A stretch of DNA of 64,000 bases from Bagarius yarrelli (taxonomy: Eukaryota > Chordata > Actinopteri > Siluriformes > Sisoridae): assembly GCA_005784505.1 (NCBI GenBank), contig VCAZ01000226.1, positions 1-64,000 of the forward strand, in the 5' to 3' direction. Of this stretch, positions 49,111 through 60,276 are shown in pieces. The notes beneath the pieces are model-generated. The model saw nothing but the letters and a program-made list of their open reading frames with translations, did no database searches and was not told the origin of the DNA. Every line of letters begins with the position of its first letter. The first letter of the stretch is position 1. The position numbers were made by a program, and so were the translations under genes.

Positions 49111-49599
49111 AGTATGAAGCAAGTGAACAAAAGAAACAACCTTAACCACTGTGCATAGTGCAGTAAACGCACATTGTAGGTGTTCAACACTCTTCTCCAG
49201 TAATATGGTCAACGGCAGGAAATAACGCTGAATATGGATTGTTTGTTCCCTTGTCTTGTGTAGCTGGACTTTCAGACTGACAGCCTAAGGTCTGGGAACT
49301 GCGGCCACTTTAAAATCACTCTATGACTGACGGGTAAAGCAACCAGTCATGTTTAGTTTTGTGCCGTGTCATGTTTACGGGGCGTCAAGTGCCTAAAGCA
49401 AGATTTAAAGCAGTCTATAACTTGCATACTTTTTAGTATTTCCGCATTTAATCGATTTTGATGAATGCTTATTGCTAACGATCAGCGTTGGGTTGTTTCC
49501 AGGCAGACTTGGAAATTCTGTACACTTTAACCAATCAGAGGACAACCTTAAAAGTGTCCAGCTAAGTGTGCCATATGCATTATGAGGAGCCGTTGTGTC

Positions 49600-50225
49600 C
49601 TGAGGGGGGCCATGGCCGATTTAAAATGGGCTGATTCAAAGTGGACGAGTGTTCTATGGTCAGGCGAGTCCAAATTTGACATTCTTGTTGAAAGTCACAA
49701 AAACCATGTCCTCCGGGCTAAAGAGGAGGGAGACCTACCAGTGTGTTATTAGCTTTTAGTTCAAAAGCTCATAAGTTCATCTTTCATGGAATGGGGGGTG
49801 CATAAGTGCAGACTGTTTAGGCAGCCTGCATGCTATGGAAGCCACTATAAATGCTAAAAGGTATTTAAAGGTTTTAGAGCAACATATGCTTCCCTCCAGA
49901 TGATGTCCATGAAGGCCTTGTGTATTTCAGCAGGACAATGCAAAATCACATACTATAGCAATTACAACAGCATGGCTTAGTAGTAGAAAAGTCTGGGTGC
50001 TGAATTGGCCTGTCTGCAGTCTAGATCTTTTACCTCATTAAACTAAAAATATATCATAGACAACCACAGACTCTCTAGCAGCTGGAAACCTGTATAAGGC
50101 AAAATGGGACCAAATTCCAACACCAACACTCCAGAAAGTCCTAACCTCCATGCCCAGACATCTGTTGGAAAAGAAGAAATGCAACACCATGTTAAACATG
50201 TTCCGAGACCTGAAGCAGACCTAAA
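49600..50225 (+). pseudogene. Tc1/mariner transposase remnant, C-terminal catalytic part
   Basis: Translating the plus strand with several frame changes gives transposase wording in the right order: KWTSVLWSGESKF (first catalytic Asp region, with Asp changed to Gly), a FQQDNAKSHT-like block (second Asp), VLNWPVCS (block before the third acid) and KWDQIPTPTLQKVLTSMPR near the C-terminus. Stops and frameshifts interrupt it, so it is inactive. It belongs to a different Tc1 lineage from the remnant at 31314-31860. The N-terminal half is missing. Confidence 0.88.
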
Positions 50226-50360
50226 TTTAAAGTGCGCTCTTTTAGTAGATAAACCTGTACAATTTCTGTGTAAATATTAATCTTATCTGTTTTATTGTGA
50301 ATAAAATATTAGCTTATGTGATTTAAAAGTCTGTTTTTATTTTATACAAATTTTTAAAAA

Positions 50361-50390
50361 TGTCCCTACTTTTCCACAATTCATGTTGTA
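50361..50390 (+). mobile_element. Right terminal inverted repeat of the Tc1 remnant
   Basis: TGTCCCTACTTTTCCACAAT followed by TCATGTTGTA matches the outer end of fish Tc1 elements that terminate in a TGTCCCAACTTTT...GTTGTA repeat. It lies about 135 bp after the transposase remnant, as expected. No left partner was found. Confidence 0.65.
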
Positions 50391-51560
50391 GGATAATAAT
50401 AAACGCAATTTTAACAAATAATTGGCATTCTACCCTTTTCTAGAAAACATTCGTCCAGATTGCAGCACAAATTCATGTCCTACCAGGATAGGAAATAAAA
50501 TGTTGTTTTTTTTCCTCCTTCTCATTTCGTCAATATCCTCCCCACTATTTCAGGTATAACGTTCTGTTTTGTATCTCTCTCTCGCTGCGCAGGAACTCAA
50601 CAGGTTTTTTTTCTGTGACATTAATGGTGTTTTATCTGCTTGTTAAATTGTTTTGTTAATCGTTCTGTTCACACACATGCCCTTTAATGCATTTTGCAGT
50701 TCATATATATTTATTTTAAGTCGTCAAAGCGACAGGGGCTGTTAATGAAAATGGGTTTAATAGAGAATTGATTGAAAACCACATTGATAACGGACTTGTG
50801 TGCGCATACACACAAACTCTTGAAAATGGTAGATTCTTGAGAATAGTAATCGATAGGGGTGTGACGAGATCTCGTGAGATACATTGGACTGGTCTGGTAA
50901 GACTGTATCGATAGAAGATGTCCTGTCACATTTTAATCGTTTGTGTGGTAACATTGGCTGCATTTATATTGCAGGTCTTAATGCTCAATTCCGATTTGGT
51001 GACTATATCCAATTATTTTATTTTTTTTTGATGACCTGTTTACATTATCTTTTTAAAACTGACTGGGAAAAGAAATAAAAACGGCACGATAATCAATGAA
51101 CGTAATGGACGAAAATGAGATGATTATTCGATGTGTTGCTTCCACATCATATTTAAACGTCAATATTGTCTCGTTCTCATGAAGCCTCTAGTAATTGAGT
51201 ATGTCGGTGTAAGTGAATAAACTTGATCGCTCTTATCTGTGTTTGGTTTTCTCCTGATTTTTTTCTATCTCTCTGTCTAGACTCGGTTTTAGCATCAATC
51301 GCTTGGATAAACTGAATGCCAGCACTTTTAGCAAGGAAAGGGAAGATGGCGTGTACGTTGTTGTCATAGTGAGAAAGCTACCACGCTCCTACAGAAAATC
51401 AGCTCAAAATTTTAATTTTTTTTTTGCCCGTAATAGAAAAGTGAGTCACTGTTTGAGAAAGGCTGCTCCACCGTGTGGGAGATGTTCGAGGAAAAAATTC
51501 TTTATTTTAGGAAGTATTTCAAGTTCATCAGTACATGGGGGAGGATATGTAACATTACTG
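50391..51560. other. Non-coding stretch, short repeat edge only
   Basis: A short GATAGGGGTGTGACGAGATCTCGTG segment at about 50853-50880 looks like the end of a hAT-type repeat. The rest shows nothing recognisable. Confidence 0.5.
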
Positions 51561-51564
51561 TGCA

Positions 51565-51757
51565 TTTACATTTTTGGCATTTGGCAGACGTCCTTATCCA
51601 GAGCGACTTACATTTACTTCATTATACAACTGAGCAATTGGGGGTTATGGGCCTTGCTCAAGGGCCCAGCAGTGGTAACTTGGTGGTGCTGGGAATCAAA
51701 CCCACAACCTTCTAGATGAAAGTTTTAACACCCTCACCACTGAGCCAACAGCACCCT
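51565..51757 (-). mobile_element. tRNA-derived SINE copy, best-preserved
   Basis: The best-preserved copy in the window. On the plus strand the complement reads TTTGGCATTTGGCAGACG, TCCTTATCCAGAGCGACTTA, ACAACTGAGCAATTGGGGG, GGGCCTTGCTCAAGGGCCC, AGCAGTGGTAACTTGG and ends CACTGAGCCAACAGCACCC. The tail is shared by SINEs I know from otophysan fish. An open frame running into it on the plus strand (51303-51719) is not a gene. Confidence 0.88.
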
Positions 51758-52660
51758 GTGCGTGTATCTAAAATGTTGACTCTTTACACAATTAAACATT
51801 AAATACTTTTAATGGATCTTGAGCAAAAAGGATGGCCGGTTTTAAGCGACTCACTGAAATATGCATGTCTTGTGTTGCGAATCTCTCTTTAAATATTCAT
51901 GAGTCTTCATCCAGTTAGGTGATATTAAGCTTTTAAATTCAGCTGGAGAGAAAAAAACAGGCCTGCTACAGACATGTTGAAATGAATATTTATTAAATAA
52001 TTGCCGGCCTGCATAGCTAAACGACCACACTGCAGTGATTTCCTGCATGAAGCATAGAATTATAATATCTAATCTAACAACAATATTAAAATAAATGTTG
52101 TTTATCTGGCAACCCTGCTGAGCCTTATCTACTGTGGGTGAGCGCCAGAATAGCAACGCGGAGGATAGGCAATGATAGATAAGAGAATGAGAATGAAATG
52201 CAGATGTACCAGGGAGAACGTTAATAACTTTCTGATGCAGAATAAACTTTAGAATCTAGGATCCGTGCAAGGGAACATTTCTTTTTTTTCTTTATATCAT
52301 CACAATAAGAAGAGTGACTGCTTCAGGGTCAGAGCTGCTGTGCCCAGAGCTATGAGTAGAGCTCTTTGCTTATTTAAAGTATCGGAACATCACAAACCAA
52401 TGCTAAATATATCCAACCAGGGTTCACCAATCAAATACAGTGTTTATATCAGCATCCACTAATCATGCCATAGCCTGTATCAACAGTTCTTTAATAGTCT
52501 TCCAGTCATCTTTCTTTAATTCTTCTTTACAATTTAAATTGTCACCAAGCCATCTTCCAGTCGTACTACAGCATCCTCAATCCTACAATTAACACTCATC
52601 TACAATTGCCATCAACCATTACATTTCAACCAATCATACTACCCTCTGCCAGTAATACAG
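51758..52660. other. Non-coding stretch, no gene seen
   Basis: AT-rich sequence with no recognised element before the minisatellite. Confidence 0.5.
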
Positions 52661-52669
52661 CTAACAATC

Positions 52670-53150
52670 TCAATGCCAGCCGTACTATAGCATCGCATAC
52701 TATAATACTACAACCTTGCCAGCCGTACTACAGCATCCATCAATCCTACTACAATTTCAACCAATCATACTACAACCTCTGCCAGTCCGTACTACAGCAT
52801 CCATCAATCCTACTACAATCAATCCTACTTTCAACCAATCATACTACCTCTAAAAACCTCTGCCAGCCGTACTACAGCATCCATCAATCCTACTACAATT
52901 TCAACCAATCATACTAAAACCTCTGCCAGCCGTACTACAGCATCCATCAATCCTACTACAATTTCAACCAATCATACTACAACCTCTGCCAGCCGTACTA
53001 CAGCATCCATCAATCCTACTACGCAATTTCAACCAATCATACTACAACTTCTGCCAGCCGTACTACAGCATCCATTCATTTTACTACAATTTTAACTAAT
53101 CATACCACACTATCTGCCAGCCGTACTACAGCATCCATCCACCAGTCGTC
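52670..53150. repeat. Minisatellite, about 63-bp units
   Basis: Eight or so tandem units begin with CTCTGCCAGCCGTACTACAG, continue CATCCATCAATCCTACTACA and end TTTCAACCAATCATACTACA plus AC. The central units (about 52855-53045) are nearly identical; edge units are degenerate, and one carries an internal insertion (52817-52855). A 103-codon open frame across it is a by-product of the repeat and has no start context or splice sites. Confidence 0.93.
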
Positions 53151-53831
53151 CTACGGCATCAATGTTAGCAGCAAAATGTATTTGTTCAAACTTGACGTGA
53201 TTGGATTCTGAGCTTGGAGGAACTAGGGTCTTTTCTATCCAGACCGAAGCAGAGAAATACACTTTGTACTTTTCTGTTTTCAGAACATTTGCCTTCACTA
53301 TGTTTATGTTTTAGGCTCTACTGGGATTTTATAAAGTTTCTTACAGAAGTGTATGTCTCTCTTCATGCTGTGTAATTTTGGAGTAGCAAATTGGAGGCAG
53401 ATTGTATTAAAAGAGTGGAATCTCAGCGAGAAAGAGACAGACACAGAGAGACAGAGAGACAAGGTTCAGTTTTCCACACACCGACTCGCTCCAACCCGCA
53501 CGTCTTTACACTCGCAATAATTCAGCAGGAAAGTGCAGACTACCACATCGAAAATCATCCGATTCTTTCAAAAGGAGGGATTAAATTCCTTTTCAGAATT
53601 TGATTGTTATGAGGTTTAACAAAGTCGTCTGGATTTCATTAGCGAGAGAAATGGATTGCTGAATTTATAAATACACACTGACACAGTGTTGTGTTTTGTA
53701 CATTCTCATAAATAGCATATGCCAAAGCCCCTCTTGTTTCTGTTTTGGTTTGCTAATTACGCTTCTTTTCAGAGTTTTATCAAGTGTTCCCACTCGAGTG
53801 GAGCGCCTGCATGCCTGAAAACACTGCACAA

Positions 53832-53877
53832 CACACACACACACACACACACACCACACACACACACACACACACAG
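53832..53877. repeat. (CA)n microsatellite
   Basis: CA array with one CC interruption in the middle. Confidence 0.95.
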
Positions 53878-56435
53878 TCTATATCCCCCCCATCATTACA
53901 GTAACAGCTCCCGGCTTTTTACCCAGTCATTGATTAACAAGACTTTAATTATTGACTATTATCGGAATATCTTTATGCTTAATCACCGGGATGCAATCTT
54001 ATAATTTAGACTAAACCAAAGCACTCCTCACACACTAAAACAAGCATAATGTTTAGCTCTCGCTTGAAACTATGAGAAATACCAGTGTTTAAGGGTTTCT
54101 CGCTACAGAAAGTTGATGGGGGCTAAACATTTTTCCAAGACACAGGCTGCGCGATTGTGTCGGTACTACATTCGAGTTGGTTTTTTTACTTCCTGACCAT
54201 TAAAATTTTCAGGTTCTATATATATATGTGTAATTTTAATAATAACACACAAGTGCAATTTTACTACAATAAACATTTAATTTTGCCCCTTCAGAAGCAG
54301 CTGAAGTATTTTTTTTTGACAGATTTGGAGTCTCTCTCTCTCTCTTTCTCTCTCGCTATCTCTCTCTATCTCTCTCTCCATTCTCTCTCGCTATCTCTCT
54401 CTATATATTATATTTCATTTTTACAATATAAAAACAAATGTCTTTTAGTCTGTGTATACATAAGTCGTTCCTTACTAATTTGTTTGACCCTCATCAATGT
54501 GATTTTTGACTTTTTTTTTTTCTTTCTTTTTCATGTCCTGTCTGTCTTCACTGACCTCCTGAAGGTAAGAACACTCCTTTTCTCCAAAAATATTTTTTAG
54601 TAAATGATTACCCGTAGATATCCCTGTGTGTGGATCAGTTCTGCACCTGTGGAGCCGGTTGCACCTACAGCACTCGTTCAGTAGGGGGCAGTGTGTTGTA
54701 ATGTCAGTTTTTTTGTGCTACAGTTTTACACCCCGTTTTGGAGTTGTGTTTGGTAAATTTTCTTTATGGAATTGTTTTCTGATAGGAAAAAAAAAAAAGC
54801 TTCAAATGCATTTATTTATTTACTTTTACATTAATCTGGGTTTAGTTTGTATTCCTATAAAAACTGGTATAAAATCTTTCTTCACGTCCAGTTTAACCAG
54901 TGAGCAGTTTTCAATATATGAAACCTAGAATTCAGTGGTCAGTTTTTATTAACAGGTGAATCATGAGGACAAAAGTTATAGTTGACGGGAAGATAAACCA
55001 AGGGTTGAATGTTAATGTTAAGAATTAAGCTGAAATTTTGTGTTTATATAAAACCCTTTCTATCGTCTGCTGTTAGATGCTTTTCAGCTTATCGTAACTG
55101 TAAAGAGTGGTTTTTTAATTACCTTAGTTTTTTTTAATTACCTTAGCTCACTCATTCATTCCTCTTCCTGAAGCCTCCTGAATGTCCTTAGCCTTTCACA
55201 GGGTGGTGCGAAGCGTGTCGCATGCCTTTTTGTTGACCTGAAGCTGGTTGAACGTTGCATTGCCAAGGATTGGCGTGATTTTTGGAATTCTGAAAAGTGG
55301 TGCGATTTGTCTATACTCTTCTGCAGTGTCTGTACGAAACTATACGTTTTGCCAGTGAAGGATTGATTTTTCCAAAATCTAGTAATTATTATAGTGTAGA
55401 TCGTACAGACAAACGGATGTTATTCGTCTAGACATATATAGAATATTTAAAGATGGAGGATTAGACAAACTTGTTTCTTTGCGCTGAACAAAAAATCACT
55501 CGTCTACTTTTGTTTAATTTTCCTGCTTTCTGAATCCACGTTTTTCTTTTCTAAACTGCTGTTTTGTTGTCTTTTTTGATTTTTGTTGCTGGCTGATGTG
55601 TAGTATCACCTGCTCCATCTCCACGAAACGTTATGTTGAATGTAGCATTCTTTTGGTAGTAAATCTAACCAATAATTACGCTACCTTTTTAGTATGAAAC
55701 CTTAACGTTTATTATAAAATGTTGCAGGCCGTGCCATAGTTTAGGGTCCCCTAGTCTAAAGTTTACAGTTCTAAAATTCTTAAATAGTCTAAATTTCTCC
55801 CCAAACAATATATACAATTGAATGCAATGACCGTTTTTCTTTTTGTTCTTTAACTTTGTACTTTCCCCATGTGTGTGTTTTTTAATGACGAGCTTGTTTA
55901 CTGGCAGCTTCCAGATCCGGGCATGATGAAGTGTTCTTTGGAATTAGTCCTTAAAGTGTAATGAACCTTCAGGATTAGCGGAAGCTCCAAATGAAATTTT
56001 GTATTAGTTTATTATTTAAGGTATTTGAATAAAATTATTTGGATGATCAAAAAAATGTAAGTGATCAAACAGACAAGACCACACTGATCAGTGTGTGTGT
56101 GTCAGTCTTGCAACCCCCCCGATCTACTTTGCTGTCATATCCAATGTTCCCACAGATAACAGACAAAATGCTGCTCTCGTACCTTCAAACGAGTCTCTTT
56201 TGAACCCGCGCCGCGTCTGTCGAAGTCTTGAACTCTTTGAACTTAAAGCTTTTGAATTTTTGCAGCATGTCATGTTTTTGCGAAAAGGCAGAACCTTTGA
56301 GTCTCGACACTGATGAACACAAACTCAGACACGGGATGGACGTTGCAAAACTCTGAGACATTCTTGTTTGTTTTTGGCAATTTGTCAAAGGTCCTGATGA
56401 GTTTAACATTTACATAACATGTTATTTCTGTTTTC
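53878..56435. other. Non-coding stretch, no gene seen
   Basis: A donor-like GAAG|GTAAGA at 54564/54565 follows a pyrimidine tract, but no acceptor precedes it at a usable distance, so no exon is called. The remainder is AT-rich and unremarkable. Confidence 0.5.
54330..54406. repeat. (CT)n / CTAT-rich array
   Basis: CT units alternate with CTAT and TTCT units, a decayed pyrimidine microsatellite. Confidence 0.85.
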
Positions 56436-56437
56436 AG

Positions 56438-56665
56438 GAACGGATAGATAGAAGGACAGATGGTTGGACAAATCAATGGATAGAGGGGTGGATGGACAAA
56501 CAAGACAAAAAAAAAATAGATGTATAGACAGGTAGATAGATAAATAGACAGGCAGATATACAGACAGGACTGCTGGGCATGACTAATAGACATGACGAAT
56601 AGATAGACTGGCAGGTAGATAAATAGATGGCTATATGTACAGACACGACTGACAGGCATAGAGAG
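56438..56665. repeat. Degenerate (GATA)n/(GACA)n region
   Basis: Irregular repeats of GATAGATA, GACAGGCAGATA, GGATGGACA and ATAGACA. This is an interrupted GATA/GACA simple-repeat region, comparable in composition to GATA-type repeats found scattered in vertebrate genomes. Confidence 0.85.
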
Positions 56666-56669
56666 ATAA

Positions 56670-56806
56670 TAGGGAAGCTAACTGGAAGATAGTCGGTTTG
56701 ATTCCCAGTACAACCAGATTAGCACAGCTGGGCCCCTGAGCAAGACCCCAAACCCCCAATAATTCAGTTAGATATTGAATTATTGTCTGCCAAATGCAGT
56801 GAAATT
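56670..56806 (+). mobile_element. tRNA-derived SINE copy, partial
   Basis: GGAAGATAGTCGGTTTGATTCC (B-box region), CAGCTGGGCCCCTGAGCAAG, ACCCCAAACCCCCAATAATTC and TGTCTGCCAAATGCAGTG follow the family order on the plus strand; the head and part of the tail are lost. Confidence 0.75.
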
Positions 56807-58985
56807 AATATGTAGATCGTAAAATTGTATCGCAAGATTTTTTAGAATTAGAACTTTGTAATAATAAGTTTTAATTAATTTTAGGTAATTAATTTTAAGT
56901 AATTTTGCGCTTGTGTTGCCTTCAAAAGAAATGGCAATATAAAAGCAATAATGTTAATAGGAGGAGTAATAATATTAATAACAGTAACAATAATTGCTTG
57001 AGTATTAGGCAGCCTATGGATTTTAATAGTTTGGTGCTTAATATGAGGAAAAGGAATATAAAAGGATAATGATATAATTAGTGTGTCGATGGGATTGTGG
57101 CATATTTATATTCTAGATATACATTTTTTTAAATTTTTTTTTGTATCTATGCATCAAATCCGCATATAAATGTATCCCATTTCAGATATTAATCAATCAG
57201 TTTGATAATGTGGACTGTCTATAAACTTACTTCCATCCTTGAACCCAAAAGTTCTGGTGCTGGAGACCAAGTATTTTCAGAATCGAGACCGTGGCATCAC
57301 AGTAACCTCGCCATGCCACACAGACTCATCACATTCTGGGCCTGTATCCAGTTAACTGGCGTAACAGATCTTCTGTTGTAGCGAATTCACTACTGAAGTA
57401 GCTCCAAATGTCTCCAGGTTTGCATGTGATGTTTGCTTTAACACGTTAGCATGCACCGCACAGCGCCGTTCCTCCATCTGCTCCCATTAAAAGTCGAGCT
57501 TATTCTGAAAAGACGCGAGAGCGAAAGCAAGCAGTAACACTTCTGCGCTAGGCTTTTCTCATCTGCGCTTTTATCTCCCAGGCCGCGTATTAAAAGCCGT
57601 GCTGCCATTTGCTTCTTATTTTCTTGTAGCCGGATGTAACGTTGCTGCAGGACCTCTAAGATTGTGTTGGGAAAAGATTGTGTGTTTGTGTTTACAGCTT
57701 GGTGAGAACCCAAAAGGACTACAGGTCCTCATAAAGATAGTCTGTAGTCAGACGCCGTCATTTTCTCACTTTAGACAACTTTAAAACAACACTTTGACAG
57801 ATTGTAAATCTTATCCATGGGAAGATTTTAGTCTTTTTTTTATACATTTCTTGGTATTTTATCAAGAATTTCATTCTTACTGCATTCTGTGTAAAAAGCT
57901 GCTTTGTATATGTGTGTATATATAATATAAAAATTACTAACTTGAACTCATATTTTCTTAGAGCTATTTTATGCCATGCAGCAAACCTTTAAAACTCACC
58001 ACAGGGTATCATTAAGGTTCTGTTCGCAAAATATTTTGACCTTATTTTTCTATCTGTACAAATTTTATTCTCTTAATTTTTTTTTGTTGCTTTTTTTACT
58101 CTAAATATCATCGTATCATTAAAAAATTAATGTCTCAATAATTTGAGAATATTGTCAAAATTATGTACATTTTTACATTATTTTTAAAATATTACAACTT
58201 GAAATTACATCATTTTGAGTTTTCTAAGATGTTAAGACATAATTATTCTCTAAATATTCCACATTTGATCTTTAGTTTCCTGTTCGTGGCATATAACACA
58301 AACTCCTCATGTACTTTTACAGGAGACACTCCGATCCTGTTTCCAGAAGCTAAAGTCATCTTCAGATAACCAAACAATATTATTTCTGACCTTAGTCATG
58401 CTCGCTGTCTCGTACAATAGCTAGCTAATGATGTAATTCGGCTCTGAAACCTCACCCTGGCGCTGCACTGCACTGCTGCATGTTGGAGGCGTAGCCCAGT
58501 AAATTCACATAGAAAACTAAGTTAAGGGTCTTTTTTTTTTTTTTTTTAATTTCTGGTGTTAGAGTTTTATTGAGATTTTACAGGTTTTTATTTTCATGCC
58601 AAGCAATAATCTGAGAAACTCGAAGTCCTCCTGCGTCATTGGGCATCAGAAAGAACGCTAATCGACCCCCTGTGTGCTTTGGATAAACCCCTCAGACGCA
58701 ACTGCGTTCGTTTTTAAAAAGAAGGAATGAAGCAAACCCGGAATTTATCTGTCTGTCTTCCTCCGATTAACGTGGTCATTTTAGGCACAAATAAAAAGCG
58801 CACCCTGATCTTCTGCGCCTTAGCAACATTAGCGGTGTTAGCGCTGTGCCGTGCTAAAGCCCAGACTGCCATCTGAAACTTCACCTCCATCACGCGCAGA
58901 GAGACACAACGGATGTTTAGGACCCGGCATTTCCTTTCATCTCGGGCCCAGAGTAAACAAGACCTACACGCTCCTTTTCTCTCTC

Positions 58986-58991
<6 letters not shown>

Positions 58992-59021
<30 letters not shown>
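58992..59021. repeat. (CA)n microsatellite
   Basis: Pure run of CA units. Confidence 0.95.
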
Positions 59022-59025
<4 letters not shown>

Positions 59026-59124
59026 ATGTAAACACACCTTGAGCGATTTAACCTTGTGAAGAAAATCCTTTAGAGGAGAGCAGGATCAGTTTGACGAGAC
59101 CTGGGTGTGATCTGATAAGCCACA

Positions 59125-59127
<3 letters not shown>

Positions 59128-59162
<35 letters not shown>
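59128..59162. repeat. (CA)n microsatellite
   Basis: Pure run of CA units, about 105 bp from the preceding one. Confidence 0.95.
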
Positions 59163-59169
<7 letters not shown>

Positions 59170-59259
59170 TTCCCTGTTCCTCATCCTGATCATCACGCTG
59201 GGATTTTTTGTTTATTCTTAAGATTTAACTTTATGCCGTCAGTGTTTGGCACTAGGAGA

Positions 59260-59260
<1 letters not shown>

Positions 59261-59321
<61 letters not shown>
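59261..59321. repeat. Long (TG)n microsatellite
   Basis: About 30 uninterrupted TG units, complementary in direction to the two CA arrays just upstream. Further TG runs lie at 59453-59474 and 59601-59621. Confidence 0.95.
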
Positions 59322-59324
<3 letters not shown>

Positions 59325-60227
59325 ATGGTCAGCAGTGTTCTCCTTCTATTCCAATCTCTGAAGTAGCCCTTGTCAGTTGTTTCAGGTGAAGCATGGGTGT
59401 GGTGCAAATGAAGGCGTAGCAAGAACTAGTTACAGTAATTATAATGTCAGGAATGTGTGTGTGTGTGTGTGTGTTTATCCCGCTGCATAACACGCACTCC
59501 AGAGCGTTCTAATGTGTAAAAACAAGGCGATACGTTTTGTACTCCACACATTTACTGCTGTTTGCTCAGGATTTCCCAGAGGAACAGGCTTTGTTTGTGT
59601 GTTTGTGTGTGTGTGTGTGTTTTTGTAGTGTTACACAAAGAATTAGCAAAGATGAAAGAGTCTTCCAGCATTTTTCACCTTCTTTAGTTAACACTGATTA
59701 AATCTCACTTTTGCGTACTTAAGCATTTTTTGGTTAAAGGTAATCATTTAATTCGGATTTATATTTTGTAATAATTAGTGATATTTTCACCAAGCAGCAG
59801 CGTCGGTCTTAACATGATTCTCCCAGTGCTTGTGGATAGATCTCACTGTTCACCTGATTACTCCAGGGGCATTTCTACAATTTTATACTTGGGGTGTTCA
59901 GCCCTAGCTACTGTTAGCCATCATTTTATCGTCGTCATCAAACAGTGTTACTGTTGGCAAGAAATGCATCATTTTGTGACGGTCAATAAAAAAAAATTAA
60001 AAAAAAAAAAGCGTGAAGATTAACCTACGGTACGGAGCATTCGATCTTCTCACGACTTATTGCTCTGTCATGTGTGTCAACATTTTTATAGATAATGTAC
60101 ACATTGTACACATTATTGCATCCTGAATAATTTTGTAAAAGATAATAGAAAATAGCTTCAATAACTTACACAACGTAAAAGTTATTTTCATTCTCTATTT
60201 AAAAAATAAAAACTATCAGGCAATTAT

Positions 60228-60229
<2 letters not shown>

Positions 60230-60259
<30 letters not shown>

Positions 60260-60276
60260 ACCCCCCCCCCCCCCCC
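60230..60276. repeat. Extreme poly-C tract
   Basis: Thirty C, one A, then sixteen C, followed by AAAAGGG. The complementary strand is poly-G. Runs of this length are rare in vertebrate DNA and error-prone in sequencing, so the length may not be exact. Confidence 0.95.

Noticed and set aside
51303..51719. Open frame of 138 codons
   Set aside because: More than a third is the SINE at 51565-51757 read on its opposite strand, and the rest has no exon borders.
52606..52917. Open frame of 103 codons with repeated Tyr/Ser/Gln peptide
   Set aside because: It is a translation of the 63-bp minisatellite; no promoter, splice site or homology supports it.
54157..54600. Open frame of 147 codons ending near a GAAG|GTAAGA donor-like site
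   Set aside because: It crosses a (CT)n array and T-tracts, and no acceptor lies at a usable distance before the donor; the hydrophobic peptide reflects TTT/CTC codons.
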